Shown in pieces: positions 12,901-25,344 of a DNA stretch of 64,000 bases. The stretch is from Magnolia sinica (Eukaryota; Streptophyta; Magnoliopsida; Magnoliales; Magnoliaceae), in the NCBI RefSeq assembly GCF_029962835.1, contig NC_080581.1, forward strand, positions 25,744,001 through 25,808,000. Direction: 5' to 3'. Made by a program: the position numbers and the translations under genes. A model generated the notes under the pieces. The model was not told the origin of the DNA. It was given only the letters and a program-made list of their open reading frames with translations, and did no database searches. Position 1 is the first letter of the stretch, and the number at the start of each line of letters is the position of its first letter.

Positions 12901-13915
12901 GCCCTAGTGATATCAGGGCCGTAGCCTCCATAGGCGTATCGTGGTTGGCAAGATTGGATACCAAAAATCTTATTCTACATGGGGTACTATAGATATCCCT
13001 GGGTGAAAGTCCCTAAACCCTTATGATACCAAGAGGTTGCTCCAACGTCTAGACCGAGTGGGTGCATGAGCGCTGAGTGTCGATTACCAGACGGTTGCGC
13101 TTTCTACTAAGTCGTGGTCGGTTGGAAGGGGGTGCGGCCTTACCCGCCCGAGAGTAGGGGGCAATGCTAGGCTGAGTCTGACCAGCTCGAGGAATGGGTC
13201 CGCTATTGAAGAGCCGAGCCCGATATTGGCAAGTGAATAGTGAGGTCTTTTCCACTCACCTTATTGAGCGCGATGGGGCAGCAATCTAGCTTGGAGTGTA
13301 CTAGACCCCAGTGATATTCTAGATTTTGAGTTGTATCGATATGTGGACTTAGATGAGGATTTATATGCTTGAGTTGCATTTTTCATTACATGGCCTTGGT
13401 ATGGCCGACATCATTCTTTACACCACATGGCCTTGGTACGGGTAATGGTATTCTTGGCATTCATCAGCATGTTCCGTATTACTCTGATACTGCACAACTG
13501 CATTACCACCTTGAGCATACACTTTCACCACCTTCTAAGCTTTCTATAAGCTTATGCACGACCGTTGTGTGCAAGTGACGTTGGATCGTAACAGCGCTGA
13601 GGCTTGGGCAAGTGGCAGATCATTTTGGAGTTTTTGTTCATCATCATTGTATTTCCCTTTATGCTCATTGTACTTGTAAAGTTTTTGATCATAGTGAAAA
13701 TGTGATAGAGTTTTTGGTTGTTGTTTGTGGGTTATGCCTTTGGTTATGCTTATTACGAATCAAACTAATGTTAAAAATCCTCATCGTAGCATCCCAAGAT
13801 CGGAACCTGGCGAATGGGCGCTGGGAGCCGAGAATGGGGTTCTATGGAGGTTGTCGACGCCGGATTCGGCGATTGGGAGTTTTGTGAGCCCGATTTTTGA
13901 GTTTGGGGCGTGACA
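9931..13915 (+). mobile_element. Solo LTR L2 nested in L1, TSD CCCCA
   Basis: 3,985 bp from TATAAGCCCCGTATCC (a TG to TA change at the terminus) to GGGGCGTGACA. The perfect 5 bp duplication CCCCA is at 9926-9930 and 13916-13920. The host L1 sequence resumes as 'cctgtgaaaaacc', matching the uninterrupted equivalents in L4 (about 27227) and in L2 itself (about 11511). It is shorter than L1 and L3 because the CCGATT tandem block is absent. Same family as L1, L3 and L4. Confidence 0.92.
12110..12480 (+). repeat. GGCCCAT-type short repeat array in L2
   Basis: About ten units of 30-45 bp built on 'aggcccattttgatgtatt..ggcccatgggtcg'. Many units contain the self-complementary core ggcccatgggtc, so the array can form hairpins. 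Equivalent arrays occur in L1, L3 and L4. Confidence 0.75.
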
Positions 13916-14989
13916 CCCCACCTGTGAAAAACCATGAGAAAACCATTTTAAAAAAAAACAATACATACAATAGCCCTGCCGCTGACGTCCAAAGGATGTG
14001 CAGCAGGCACTGCTGCGCTGTACGCCCTGGACGGACGAGCAGGGACCATGGGTCCCAGCCGTGGGCCCCACCGTGATGTGTGAGGAAATCCACTTCGTGC
14101 ATTTTGATGGGCCCCTTTGGGACAGTGGGCCCTCCCAAAATCAGTCACATGTGGAGCTTAGGTGGCCCACATCATTAAAAACAATGTGAATTAAACGTCT
14201 ACCATTGAAACCCCCTTTTTGTGGTACAGAAGTTTTGGATCCTTATGAAATTTGTTTTTCCTCCTCATCAGGGTCTGTGTGACCTTATTAATAGATTGGA
14301 TGGTAGATAAACGTTGTGGTGGGCCCCATAATGATGTATGTGTTTTATTCACACCGTCCACGACATTAGACGGCGGAACTACCATGGTTTATGTGTTTTA
14401 TCCACGCCGTCTACCGTCCCTAAACGGTGGGACCCACCCCACGTGTGGGGCCTCCCTTAATGCACGTGAACTCCAGGCCGTCCAGGGCCTGGACGTTGCT
14501 CTTTCATTTAATATAATATTAATATATTATATTATATTATATTAGTATATGATATAATATATTATATATTATATATTATATTATAATATTATATAATACC
14601 ATATACTAACATATGAGGGTGGGCCCTACGTGGGACCCACCTCTGTCTTTAATGCAAATGGGTTGTACGTCAGTGAGCACGGCGGCCCCCCTCAGGGATG
14701 TATGTGTTTTATCTACACGGTCTAATGTTTGGTGGTGGGACCCACCATGATGCATGTGTTATATCCATGCCATTCAACCATTTGTGAGATCACTTTATGA
14801 CATGGGAAAAAAATGATGTCAGATCTAAAGTTCAGGTGGACCCCACCATTTAAATAGCCGACCATGACATCCACCATTCAAACTTCTAAGGGCCATGATA
14901 GTTTCCAACTAAGTTGATATTGTTTTCACTTCATTTATCCCTATGTTATCTTATGAATAGGTCGAGTCTTAAAATACATAACGGTGGGC

Positions 14990-15260
14990 CCGACTTGATA
15001 TATATGAGGCCCACCGGCACGACCTATTTGATATACATGAAGCCCGATGGTGCGACCCATAAATGCGGCCCATGTGAGGTGGCCCACTTAACATATGAGG
15101 CCCAGTGACGAGGGCCAGGTGAGAGGCCGATTATGATATATTTGAGGCTCAGGTGCGAGGCCCACCTGTTGTGTATTCGAGCCCCGATGAGATGTATGTT
15201 GGCTCATATGATGAGGCCTATGTGACGTAAATGAGGCCCATCGTGATTGTACGTAAGGCC
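14990..15260 (+). repeat. GGCCCAT-type short repeat array in L1 (first block)
   Basis: Repeated 'gaggcccaccggcacgac..atatacatgaggccc' units of about 35-45 bp, the same type as at 12110. It precedes the CCGATT array. Confidence 0.7.
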
Positions 15261-15519
15261 ATGGGCCCATTACATGTTTGGCCCTATCTAGGCCACTCCT
15301 TGGGAGCAATGTTGGTTAGATGTCCACATTGATGGGCAATGATGGTTGGATGCCCACATTGTGACTTCCCTTAGGCCTTGTTAGGCCCATTCTCTTCATG
15401 GGTTAACCCAAATAAGCGGGCCCCATTCACCGTAGATGGATGGCTCCGTACTATCAGATTTAATATAACCATGGCCGAGTGCCGATCTTTATACTATGAT
15501 TGATCGACTAATCATTTAT

Positions 15520-16160
15520 GGACCCCGCTTTGTTTATCTGTTGATTATTGGTGTCATTGTCGTGGCCGATTTGCTGATTCTGATTATCGATCGATTTCGA
15601 TTGTCGTGACCGATTGCCAATTTCGATTGACGTGACCGATTTACCGATTCTGATTATCGATCGATTTCGATTGTTGTGACTGATTGCCAATTCCGATTGA
15701 CGTGACTGATTTACAGATTCTGATTATCGATCGATTCCGATTGTCGTGAACGATTGCTGATTCCGATTGACATGATCGATTTGCTGATTCTGATTATCAA
15801 TCGATTTCGATTGTCGTGACCAATTGCCAATTATTATTGACGTAACCGATTTACCGATTCTGATTATCGATCGATTCTGATTGTCGTGACCGGTTTACCG
15901 ATTCCGATTGTCGTGGCCAATTGCTGATTTCGATTGACTTGGCCGATTTGCCGATTCCGATTGTCGAGACCGATTATCGATGTCAATGCCGATTGTTGAT
16001 TCTGACTCCGATTATCGAGGCCGATTCCAATTCTGATTATCGAGGCCGATTCTGATTTGTAAAGGCTGATTGTATAGGCCGATTTCGATTGTCGATGTCA
16101 AGTATCGAGGCTAATTCTAAGTGTCGATTCTGATTGTTAAGGCTGACCTCGATTGTCGAG
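15520..16160 (+). repeat. CCGATT-rich tandem array in L1, about 70 bp period
   Basis: The anchor 'gattctgattatcga' recurs at 15575, 15646, 15716, 15786 and 15856, a 70-71 bp period. Each unit also contains smaller 'gaccgattgccgattccgat' like sub-repeats. Beyond 15900 the order decays into shorter units. A related array is in L3 (25345-25680); L2 and L4 lack it. Confidence 0.85.
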
Positions 16161-16194
16161 GTCGATTTTGATTACCAAGGCCGAATGTCATTGC

Positions 16195-16470
16195 TTATAT
16201 GATGTACATGCGACCCGTAGTTGAGGCCCATTGTGATGTATTCATGGCCCGTGGGTAAGGCTCATTATGATGTATTCATGGCCCATGGGCAAGGCCGATT
16301 GTGATGTATTCATGGCCCGTGGGTAAGGCTCATTATGATGTATTCATGGTCTATGGGTAAGGCCCATTGTGATATATATTAGGCCCATGAGCAGAGTCCA
16401 CCTGTTGTGTATAAGTGGCCCTTTAGTAAGGCCCATCGTGTTATAAATTGGCCTTTGTGTGAGGCCATGG
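16195..16470 (+). repeat. GGCCCAT-type short repeat array in L1 (second block)
   Basis: Four to six units of the form 'aaggcccattgtgatgtattcatggcccatggg', about 42 bp each. It contains 'gtagttgaggcccattgtgatg' (about 16212), the intact counterpart of the site where L4 broke L3. Confidence 0.75.
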
Positions 16471-18213
16471 GCCCATAATTTGTTTGGCTCTATCTGGCCA
16501 TTCCTCGGGGGCAACGTTGGTTAAATGTCCACATTGTCAAGGCCGATTATTGATGCCGGTTATTGATACCGATTATGAGTATGTGACAGCATAGCATCCT
16601 AATACATGCCCATACACATCATTTGCATGTTTGTTATGAGATGTGATTGACCATTGCATATGCCATAAGGCAGGTTGTTCATAGGGCTCCTTAATAGGCG
16701 GAGTTAGCCCACATGAGAGCATGACATGCACAGGATTGATGCATGATTGGACTGTGTGACTCATGCATCTCGCATTTGTGTGACATGACTACCATACGCC
16801 TTAGCGACATCAAGGCCATAGCCTCCATAGGTATTTCGTGGATGGCCAGATGGGACACCGAAAATTTGTTCTACATGGGGTATTATAGATATCTTTGGGT
16901 GAAAGTCTCAAAACCCTCTTGGTTCCAAAGGTTGTTCCAACGTCTAGACCGAGTGGATGTATGAGCGCATGAGGGCCGTATACCGTTAGGCTACGTCTCC
17001 CACTGTGTCTTAGTCGGTTGGAAGGGGGTACGGCCTTACCTGCCTAAGAGGAGGGAGCAATGCTAGGCTGAGTCTGACCAGCTCAAGGAATGGGTCCGCT
17101 ATCGACGAGCTAGGCCCGATATTGGCAGGCGGATAGTGAGGTCTCTTCCACTCACCTTGTTGCGCACGATGGGGCGGCAATTTGATTTGGAGTGTAATAG
17201 ACCCCGATGATGATCTTAGAGAGGAACCATACTGATATATGGACTTATTAAGCAGGAATTGTATATTCATTCATTCATTCATTCACTCACTATCCACTCG
17301 GGCTGGTGATGCGTAACTATTTGTTACGTGTACCTTCGCATGGCCAGGATTTCGGTTAGGTGCACGACTAACTTGAGACAAGGAGTTTACCACATTGAGT
17401 CTGACTATCCAAATTTAGGTATGGGTCTGGTTTAGATAGAAGTCCCTTGTGATGAACCCTGTAGCCTGCGATACTACGTACTATCATCCCGACCTCATAC
17501 TCCAGCTTAGTTATTTCATTCGCATAGCATATTGCATCTGCACGCATATGACATTTTTGGGTTGTTATGTTTTCTATACTTATATGGCCTAGACATACTT
17601 AACAGGATTTACATATTACATTGTACCCTCGGCATCTGATATTTGGCTCTCTATGACTCCTTTGCATAGTTGATCTATATTGCATACTCTGATATTGTAT
17701 AACTCATGGACTTGTCAGTAATTTCTGCTTACTCTGATATTGTGTGATTTATGAACTTGTTAATATTTCTGCTTACTCTGATAACTTTGATATTGCTTAC
17801 TTGGCACTTACCTTGTGCACACACTTTCACCATCCACTAAGCTTTCTATAAGCTTATGTACGATAGATGCATGTAGGTGGTGGTAGGTAATAGCAGCATT
17901 GACCTTGGAGTATGCAGCGGTCTTTTGGAGCTTGATCTTCGATTTATGTATTTCCCTTTCAGCATTGTACTTAAATGATTATATTAGCAGATATGTGATG
18001 ATGATGTTGCCTTTATGATTCGGGTAATCTTGTGGTTATGCTTATTACAAGATAAATGTACATTGAAAAATCCTCCTTCTAGGATCCCAGGATCGGAATC
18101 TGGCGTATGTACGCTGGGAACCAAGAATAGGGTACTATGGAGGCTGTCAGCACCGGATTCGGTGATTGGGAATTTTATGAACCTGGTTTCCGAGTTTAGG
18201 GCATGACATCGGG

Positions 18214-18850
18214 TCATGCTGACACGTATTACTTTACAAGGATGAGGAACAACAGCTTTATGCCCTCTCAGAGGATCAACCGTTAGATGCCACTGGCTGT
18301 CTCAGCTCCACCTCTACGTTCTGTATTACCCACACAACCTTCGTATAGGCCACCTGCAACTAGATCTAGGCCGCCTCAACGGCCTATGGTATCATAGCCG
18401 AATCGTCCTCAACAAGCTCATGTGCACTCACTTGCAGCTGAGGCATCCGAGATTGCAGTTACAACACTACTGGCCTTTGAGGTCACAACGCATATCAAAG
18501 GTACACCAATCTTCTTATTAGTGGACACCGGGTCCATTATCTTCATAATATCATGTGCAACAGTCAAGCGACTAGGTTGGAAACTAGTCCTATTGTTGGA
18601 TTGAGACTCCTTACCACCACAAGGACCTTCCCAGATACTACCAAGATGTGCAAGGGTTGTTCGATAGACTTAGGGAGCAGGACAGTACCTGTTGACCTAA
18701 TCGTTGCCCCATTACATTATTACGATGTTATCCTCGGTATGGACTGGCTTACCGAGATGAGGGCAGAGATTGATTGTGATGCTAGGGTGATGACAACCCA
18801 TGGACCCGAGGGCACGACCTTTACATTCCCAGTTCAGGTCAATTGATACT
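18214..18850 (+). pseudogene. G1 gag 3' end and aspartic protease
   Basis: The sequence resumes at the gag zinc-knuckle histidine, passes a proline-rich linker (about 18290-18420), then enters a retropepsin. VDTGSIIFIIS at about 18521 holds the catalytic DTGS. After a frameshift near 18580 the partner strand YYDVILGMDWL follows at about 18717. This protease matures Gag and Pol in intact elements. The frameshift and the stop at 18844 break it. Domain order gag-protease-RT is as expected for Ty3/gypsy. Confidence 0.8.
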
Positions 18851-19525
18851 ACCGCATTAGTTGTTATGCTGCCTTACTAGAGAATGTTGATGGTCCAACA
18901 CTTGGGAACACGTCAGTAGTTCAGAATTTCATGAACATGTTTAGGACAATGCTTGGATTGCCTCCTCAGTGTGAGATCAATTTTACTATTGACCTGGTGC
19001 CTGGTGCGACACCTATATCTCTTCCGACGTATCACATGCCTCTATCTGAGATGGAGGAATTGAGGAGAGAGATCGACGATCTGTTAGATACAGGCTTCAT
19101 ACGACCGAGTGTGTCTCCTTAGGGAGCACCTGTGTTGTTTGTGAAGAAGAAAGATGGATCACTGCGATTGTGTATTGATTATCGCAGGCTGGATCAAGTG
19201 ACAGCGAAGAACAAGTATCCTTTGCCCAGGATAGATGATCTGTTTGACCAGTTGAAGGGGGCACAGTCTCCACTAAGATCGATTTACAGTCAGGGTATCA
19301 CCAGTTGTGCGTCAAGAATGAGGACGTGCAAAAGACAGCGTTCAGAACCAGCTTTGGGCAGTACGAGTTCCTTGTGATGTCGTTTGGACTCACAAACGCA
19401 CTGGCCATGTTCATGGACCTAATGAACTGGGTGTTTCGGCCGTATCTGTTCCAATTCATCATCGTATTTATAGATGACATCCTGATATACTCCAAGAGTC
19501 GAGAAGATCACGAGGAGCACCTATG
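18851..19525 (+). pseudogene. G1 reverse transcriptase
   Basis: Typical plant chromovirus RT: ELRREIDDLLDTGFIRPS, a stop at 19120, then [20 protein letters not shown] and [11 protein letters not shown] frameshift lies near 19265-19300, followed by [20 protein letters not shown] and the catalytic box FIDDILIYS at 19467-19493. The enzyme would copy element RNA into DNA. The motif wording is closest to what I know of Tekay/Del elements. Stops at 19120 and 19523 and the frameshift make it non-functional. Confidence 0.85.
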
Positions 19526-20490
19526 AGCAGTCTTTGATACTCTTAGGAAGAATCAGTTGTTTGCGCAGTACAAAAAGTGCAACTTCTGGAAGGAAAAAGT
19601 CAAGTTCCTAAGACATGTGGTGTCTAAGGAAGGGATAGCTGTGGACTTTGCTAAGGTAGCCGCAGTTCAGGACTGGGAGCAGCCTGGTTCAGTTACTGAA
19701 GTGAGGAGTTTTCTTGGCCTGGCAGGGTACTATCGTCGATTTATTAGAGACTTTTCCAAGATAGCCAGACTGTTGTCTCAGCTAACTCGGAAGGATCTCA
19801 AGTTTGCCTGGAATGAGAAGGTAGAAACAACTTTCCAGGAATTAAAGGACAAGTTGACGTCCGCCCTGTGCTACTATTGCCCGAGCAAGGGGTCAAGTAT
19901 ACAATATACACCAATGCGTCTCATGTTGGTTTGGGGTGTGTCCTTATGCAGAAGGACAAGGTGATTGCCTATGCCTTGCGACAGTTGAGGAAACATGAGA
20001 AAAACTACCCTACACACGACCTAGAGTTAGCGGCCGTCATCTTTGCATTAAAGCTCTAGAGACATTACCTCTATAGAGAGGAGTTTGAGCTCTTTTGCGA
20101 CCAAAGGAGTCTCAAATACATATTTACACACAAAGACTTGAAAATGAGGTAGCAGCAATGGATGAAAACCTTGAAAGATTTTAAGTTCAAGGTCTCCTAC
20201 CATCCTGGCAAGGCCAACCTTGTGGCAGACGCGCTAAGCCACAAGAAGACAATAGTATTTGCGGCTCCGCTGATGATCAAGGAGTGGAACATGATAGAAT
20301 TTGTGTGAGACTTCGAGCAGAAGCTTACGGTAAAAGAACCGTTCAAGAGCGTCGCACATGTTCGTGTGTAACCACTCATTGATGACTGGATCATTGTGGC
20401 TCAGAAAGACGACGAACTATTGGTAAAGATGAGAGAGCTAGCGAGCGATAGTGAAGACTCTGAATGGAGGTTTGAGGTATCCTGGCCTCT
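19526..20490 (+). pseudogene. G1 RNase H and start of integrase region, cut at 20490
   Basis: The RT connection domain ([19 protein letters not shown]) leads into RNase [14 protein letters not shown] at about 19898 has Asn where the first catalytic Asp of YTDAS is expected. Then come [16 protein letters not shown] and [16 protein letters not shown] (about 20187). Frameshift near 19865; stops near 20057, 20150, 20306 and 20369. The sequence stops matching its relative G2 at about 20486, where the copia LTR begins, so the integrase and 3' LTR of G1 are not found downstream. Confidence 0.82.
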
Positions 20491-20837
20491 AAATGCTCAA
20501 CTCAAGATATGTCAAGCCACGTCATTGTCTCGCAAGATCAACTTCGAAAGACAAGACATGTTTATAAGTCAAGACTCGAGAATGTTCAGTTGAATTTACA
20601 AGTTACAAGTTAAGATTCAAGATTGCGTAATTGAATCTTTTAAGGAAAAGCTACATCAAGATTTCAAGCTTCACTTTCTTTAAAGGTTACATATCTTAAG
20701 GGTTTAATGTCCTTACTTCACTATTAAGGTATGTTTGACCTTAGGTTGACCTTTAGAGTAGGTCATTTCGGATACATAATGCAAATGTTTTATATTTGGG
20801 AACTGGTCTGCTCTAAGATTAATCCTGGATCTTTCTC

Positions 20838-21195
20838 GACAAGTCCTAGCACTACTTCGACCTGTCTAAGATTTTTCTTGACCAGTCGTAAGTTTGTTGC
20901 AAAAATTCAAATTTTTTTGTTAAGCTTCCACCAGTCCTGGGGTCTGTTCGACCAGTCATATGAACAGTGTTGACTGTTCCTTCGACCAGTCGTGAACCTA
21001 TGACTCAAACTACAGCGATGTATTTTGCTTGGCTTCGACTAGTCGTGATCAACCTAAGACTAGTCGAAGGTGTCCTTCGACCATTCATAGACTACCTACG
21101 ACTAGTCGTGAAACTGCCTTATCTTATCGCGCTCAAATTTTCAAATATCCATTGGTTCTAAGACCAGTCGTAGCAATCTCTGGACCAGTCGAAGA
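20838..21195 (+). promoter_or_regulatory. CGACYAGTCG palindrome array upstream of the LTR TATA site
   Basis: About twelve copies of the near-palindrome cgaccagtcg or cgactagtcg within about 360 bp (for example near 20949, 20983, 21037, 21057, 21099, 21160 and 21182). They end about 20 bp before 'cctctaaatagagc', which reads 'cctataaatagagc' in the 3' LTR. Repeated palindromes upstream of the TATA box are, as I recall, a known trait of Sirevirus LTRs. Likely transcription-factor sites; the factor is unknown. Confidence 0.65.
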
Positions 21196-23742
21196 TGCAA
21201 TTTTCTCACCTCTAAATAGAGCACGAATATCTGAATATTGAGGACATTTGAAGTAATTGTAATCCGGCCTTCTAAGAGATAAGTTTGTGCTCCATTTTAA
21301 GCTAAGTGTGCATATTTAATATTCTCTTTCTTTAGCTTTTTAAATTGATTTTGTTTCTTGTATTCCAATCTGATCTAAAAAGAGGAAGTGTTATTTTCCT
21401 TTTACTGGAATCAAAATCAATTAAAGCTAGCCCATTTTGGTTTAATTTAAAATCTATTAGAACCTAGAACCATTATAAAGTGAGTATTGGACATTGAACT
21501 TTGACATTCGAACCTCTACTCCGACTTGGTTCTTCCGGGCTGCTACAAAGGAGAAATCCATGTATTTTACATTATTGTAATTTACATTCTGTTTTTGATT
21601 TCTTTTGAGATTAAGCCAGAAAAATCTCGTTGTGTTTGGTTATCTGAGGAGAGCCAGAAAACTCAGAAAGTGTGGATTTTTGGATTGTATAAGCCCAAGT
21701 TAAAAAGACACAACTGTGAAGGTTTTAGGTGAACCTGTGAAACCTATTTTGATAGTGAACGCTAATATCCCCTGTGTGAGGATATTAGGAGTGGAGTAGC
21801 ATTCTGTGTGGATGTTGTTTAATAGTTGGTGAACACACAGGCGAACCACAATAACTCCTTGTGTATTCTAGTTTGAATGTTTGCTTAATATCCTATCTTT
21901 TATCATTCAAGTTGTAAGATCCGTATCCTAGTTTGTACCGTTCTGTAGGCTTCCGCGGTCCTCCCAGTCAAATTTCGGCAACCCACGTTCTATTATCGGC
22001 ATTTGCATGCAACCTTGAGTCATATCTTGTATTTTAGAGTTGGTTTGATGCGAGACTTGTACCCGTGCGACCGCACCGTCACCGTGGTTCCAATGCCGCG
22101 TCTCGCACGCCGAGGCGATACCCAGGCTAGGAGATGTGGGCCCGCGTTCAGTTCGAGAAAATGGCGAGCATTTGCAAACCTAAGAGAGAACATGTCAAAT
22201 CAATCCCATCAATCACCACATCATGTCAAGCACAACCACCCCTCCCCTAAAGTCAACTCTCTCTTACAAACCCATCCCTTACATGTCAAGTACACATCAC
22301 CCATCACTCACACTCATTCCTCTCTCTCTCTCTCACTTCCCCATTTTCAAGCAAGCACCATCAAAGGCATGAGAGCTCCATGTGAGAGCTTTGTGTGGCC
22401 CACTTCTTACCTCTCATTTTCACCATCCAACCGTCTAGACTCCATCATTCTCTGTCAAAGTCAAAGCCAAGGAGCTTAGCTTGCTGGATCTAAGAAGAAG
22501 CGGAAAAGGTGGGTGCTCATGCATTAGATCTTAACATTTGATGAAAAATCCATTTGTGATGGGACCTATTTGCTTGTATGTGATTGTAAGTAGAGAGCGG
22601 CCTATAGTGGCGCGGTCCCTCTATCTCACTATGTCTCTCTTGTGATGGGTGTGGCCCACTTGATCTTTGCTATACAAAGCTGTGTGGGCTCACTTAGATG
22701 GATGTAGCTAGTGGGCCACGTGTAAGTGGACCCACCTTGATGGACGTATTTTCGTCCACGGAGTAACGTCCAGCAGTTGAGGCTGTTGGACTGTGTGAAA
22801 GGAAACATGTATCAGCTTTAATTCAAAAGCTGGAGGGTCACACTCACATGGACCCTATCTTGATGTATGCATCTGATCTAAACCGTCCACCCTTTTTCCC
22901 ATCTCATTTTAGGCGTTGAGTCGAAAAATAAAGCCAATCTGAATATCTGGTGGGCCATAATATAGGAAATAGTGGTTTTGGGTGATTTAAACTGTTAAGG
23001 CCCACTGTGATGTTTTATATGCCGAAAAATATTTCATATTGGACTCATTAGATCTGTTATGAGCAGGGGGGACTAGTAGCCGGTGTGAATTTTCCTAATG
23101 CGGGCCCTACCCATCAAAATCCATTAAAAAAATTTAACTAAATGAAAAGCCCCAGACGTTGTTGCTGTCACGCTGCAGCAAGCAGCATCCAGAGGACGCC
23201 GTGCTTGTGCTTGGAATGGGCAGGATTAGTGGACCCCACCTCAGGCCCCACCATGATGTGTGTTGAACATCAACACCGTGTATTTGATAGGTTCGTTTTA
23301 ATCAGTGAGTAAACTCAAAAATCAGTCGCACAAGGAACTCAGTTAGCCACACTACCGGAAGCAGTTGGGCATTTAACGTCTACCATTGAAACCCTTTTTG
23401 GGTCACAGAAGTTGTGGTTCAATATGAAATTTGTTTTTCTTCTTTAATTCAGGTGTTTGTAATCTTATGAATGGATTAGGTGGAAAACCAACGTTATGGT
23501 GGGCCCCATGTGGGACCCACCTACCGTGAAGGAATGGTTGGTGTGCGCGGACAACAGTTGCATTCTGCTGTCATGACGTCATCATGTCATATGGAACCCA
23601 CACGTGATGTATGTTTTAGGTCCACCGCGTCCGTGTGTGGGACCACCATGACGTGGGTTTTGATCCACAACGACCACCGTGTGGACCCACCTCTACGTAC
23701 GTGCACATCCAGATCGTCCGTGGTTTGGACGCTGGACTCCAG

Positions 23743-23768
23743 CATAATAATAATAATAATAATAATAG
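23743..23768. repeat. (AAT)n microsatellite in L3
   Basis: About eight AAT/TAA units, continuing imperfectly to 23780. Confidence 0.9.
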
Positions 23769-24854
23769 CAACAATAATAATCGTCTATATATTATTTTAT
23801 ATGGTGGGCCACCATGTGGGACCCTACTGCATATGTTTTCTCCACATTATCTGTCCGTGGGATGGCTCACCACGTGGGCCAGCAATAAAGTGTGAACTGA
23901 CACTGGGGGTGTACTAGCTAGCTGTAACAAAATAGAATAAAATATATGATTTTATAAAATATAATATTATATTATTATGTTATCAGGGAGGGTGGCCCAT
24001 CACGTGGGACCACCTTATGTATTTCATCCTCATCGTCGTTGGACCGTGGGACCCACTTCACACGTGTGCATGTGTGGAGGTGGGGCCACCTTGATGTTTG
24101 GGGTCTATCTAAACCGTCCATACATGGGCCCACGTGATGTGCATGATTCCTCCAGACCGTCCAAACAGTGGGGCAACCCAACATGATGTATGTATTTATA
24201 TCAACGTGATCCATCCAAGACATGATGATCTGGATAGATCATATGATATATATTTATATATTAATTAATACTATATATATGTGTATGGTGGGCTGCATGT
24301 GGGACCCACCTTAATGCAATGTTTTTTTTATATACATATGCACTGCACCGTCCAGCGGATTGCTGGACGGTAGCCGCACCTTGATGTATTCACTTGATCC
24401 ACACCGTCCGCTGGATTGGGACGGTGGGCCCCACCTTGGTTGTATGTATAGTATACTCATCGCCCATCTATTTTAGCGTGGCCCACCTTAATGTTGTTTT
24501 TTTTTTTTATATCTTCACCGTCCTACCATTTGAAGAGCCTGCCTTAAGGCTTGAGACAAAAATGAGGCAGATCGGTATAGCAGGTGGACCACACTACAGA
24601 AACAGTGGAGATTGAACGTCCACCATTGAAACCTTATATTTTTGGGGTCACAAAAGTTTTGGATCTGTATGATATTTGTTTTTCCATCCAACTCAGGTCT
24701 TTGTGGCTCTATGATCGGTTGGACGAAAAATAAAATGGTGGGCCCTGTGAATTTAAACGGTGAAAATCATTATCTCCATTGTTATTATGGTATGGCCAGA
24801 TGATCCTTTTATGGGATTTATTTTTGGTAATGCTCTAAAATGACCTTTAATTGA

Positions 24855-25200
24855 TGTGTGGGCCCCACATTAATGTGATGTATGTTGGGCCCATTTGAGA
24901 GCCCCTTATGATAAATTTGAGGCCGATATGATGTGGCCCGATTTGTCGTATATGAGGCCCATTGGTGCGGCCCATTGAGCGGCCTATTGTGATATATTTT
25001 CGACCTGATTTGTCGTATATGAGGCCCATTGGTGCTGTCCATTGAGCGACCTATTTTGATATATTTCCAGCCTGTGTGAAGAGGCCCATTGTAACGTATT
25101 TCCATCCCATTTGGTAAGGCCCATCGAGTTGCATTCGAGGCCCATGGGTCAATGCCCATTGTGATGAATTTGAGGCCCATGAGCGAGGCCTGATGTGATG
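24855..25200 (+). repeat. GGCCCAT-type short repeat array in L3
   Basis: Repeats of 'gaggcccattggtgcggcccattgagcg..gatatattt' at about 38-100 bp spacing. One larger unit is duplicated almost exactly (about 24938-25010 and 25010-25075). Confidence 0.7.
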
Positions 25201-25344
25201 TATGTGTGGCCATTACGTTACATATGAATCCCTTATGTGGGCTACTCCTTGGGAGCAATATTGGTTAGATGTCCACATTGATGGGCAATGATGGTTAGAT
25301 GTCCTCATTATGACCTTCCCTTAAGCCTTGTTAAGCTCATTCTT

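Larger units (their letters stand above)
8697..18208 (+). mobile_element. Solo LTR L1 (outer), TSD TCGGG
   Basis: It starts TGTCAGGCCAGTATCC and ends GGGCATGACA. It is flanked by the perfect 5 bp duplication TCGGG (8692-8696 and 18209-18213). Removing nested L2 and its duplicated 5 bp leaves about 5,522 bp. No internal coding region or second LTR is present, so this is a solo LTR, normally produced by recombination between the two LTRs of one element. Landmarks shared with L2-L4 include the start block, 'ctataagcttatgcacg', and a terminal block with 'cccaggatcggaatctggcg'. It has landed in the zinc knuckle of G1 gag. Confidence 0.92.

Noticed and set aside
13612..13887. Open frames near the L2 end repeated in L1, L3 and L4 (for example 18015-18206, 29935-30117)
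   Set aside because: The shared sequence is LTR terminal DNA; frames differ between copies and none is conserved as protein.
22003..22479. 158-codon open frame at the start of L3
   Set aside because: It lies in the LTR head, is not conserved as an open frame in L1, L2 or L4, and carries no motif.
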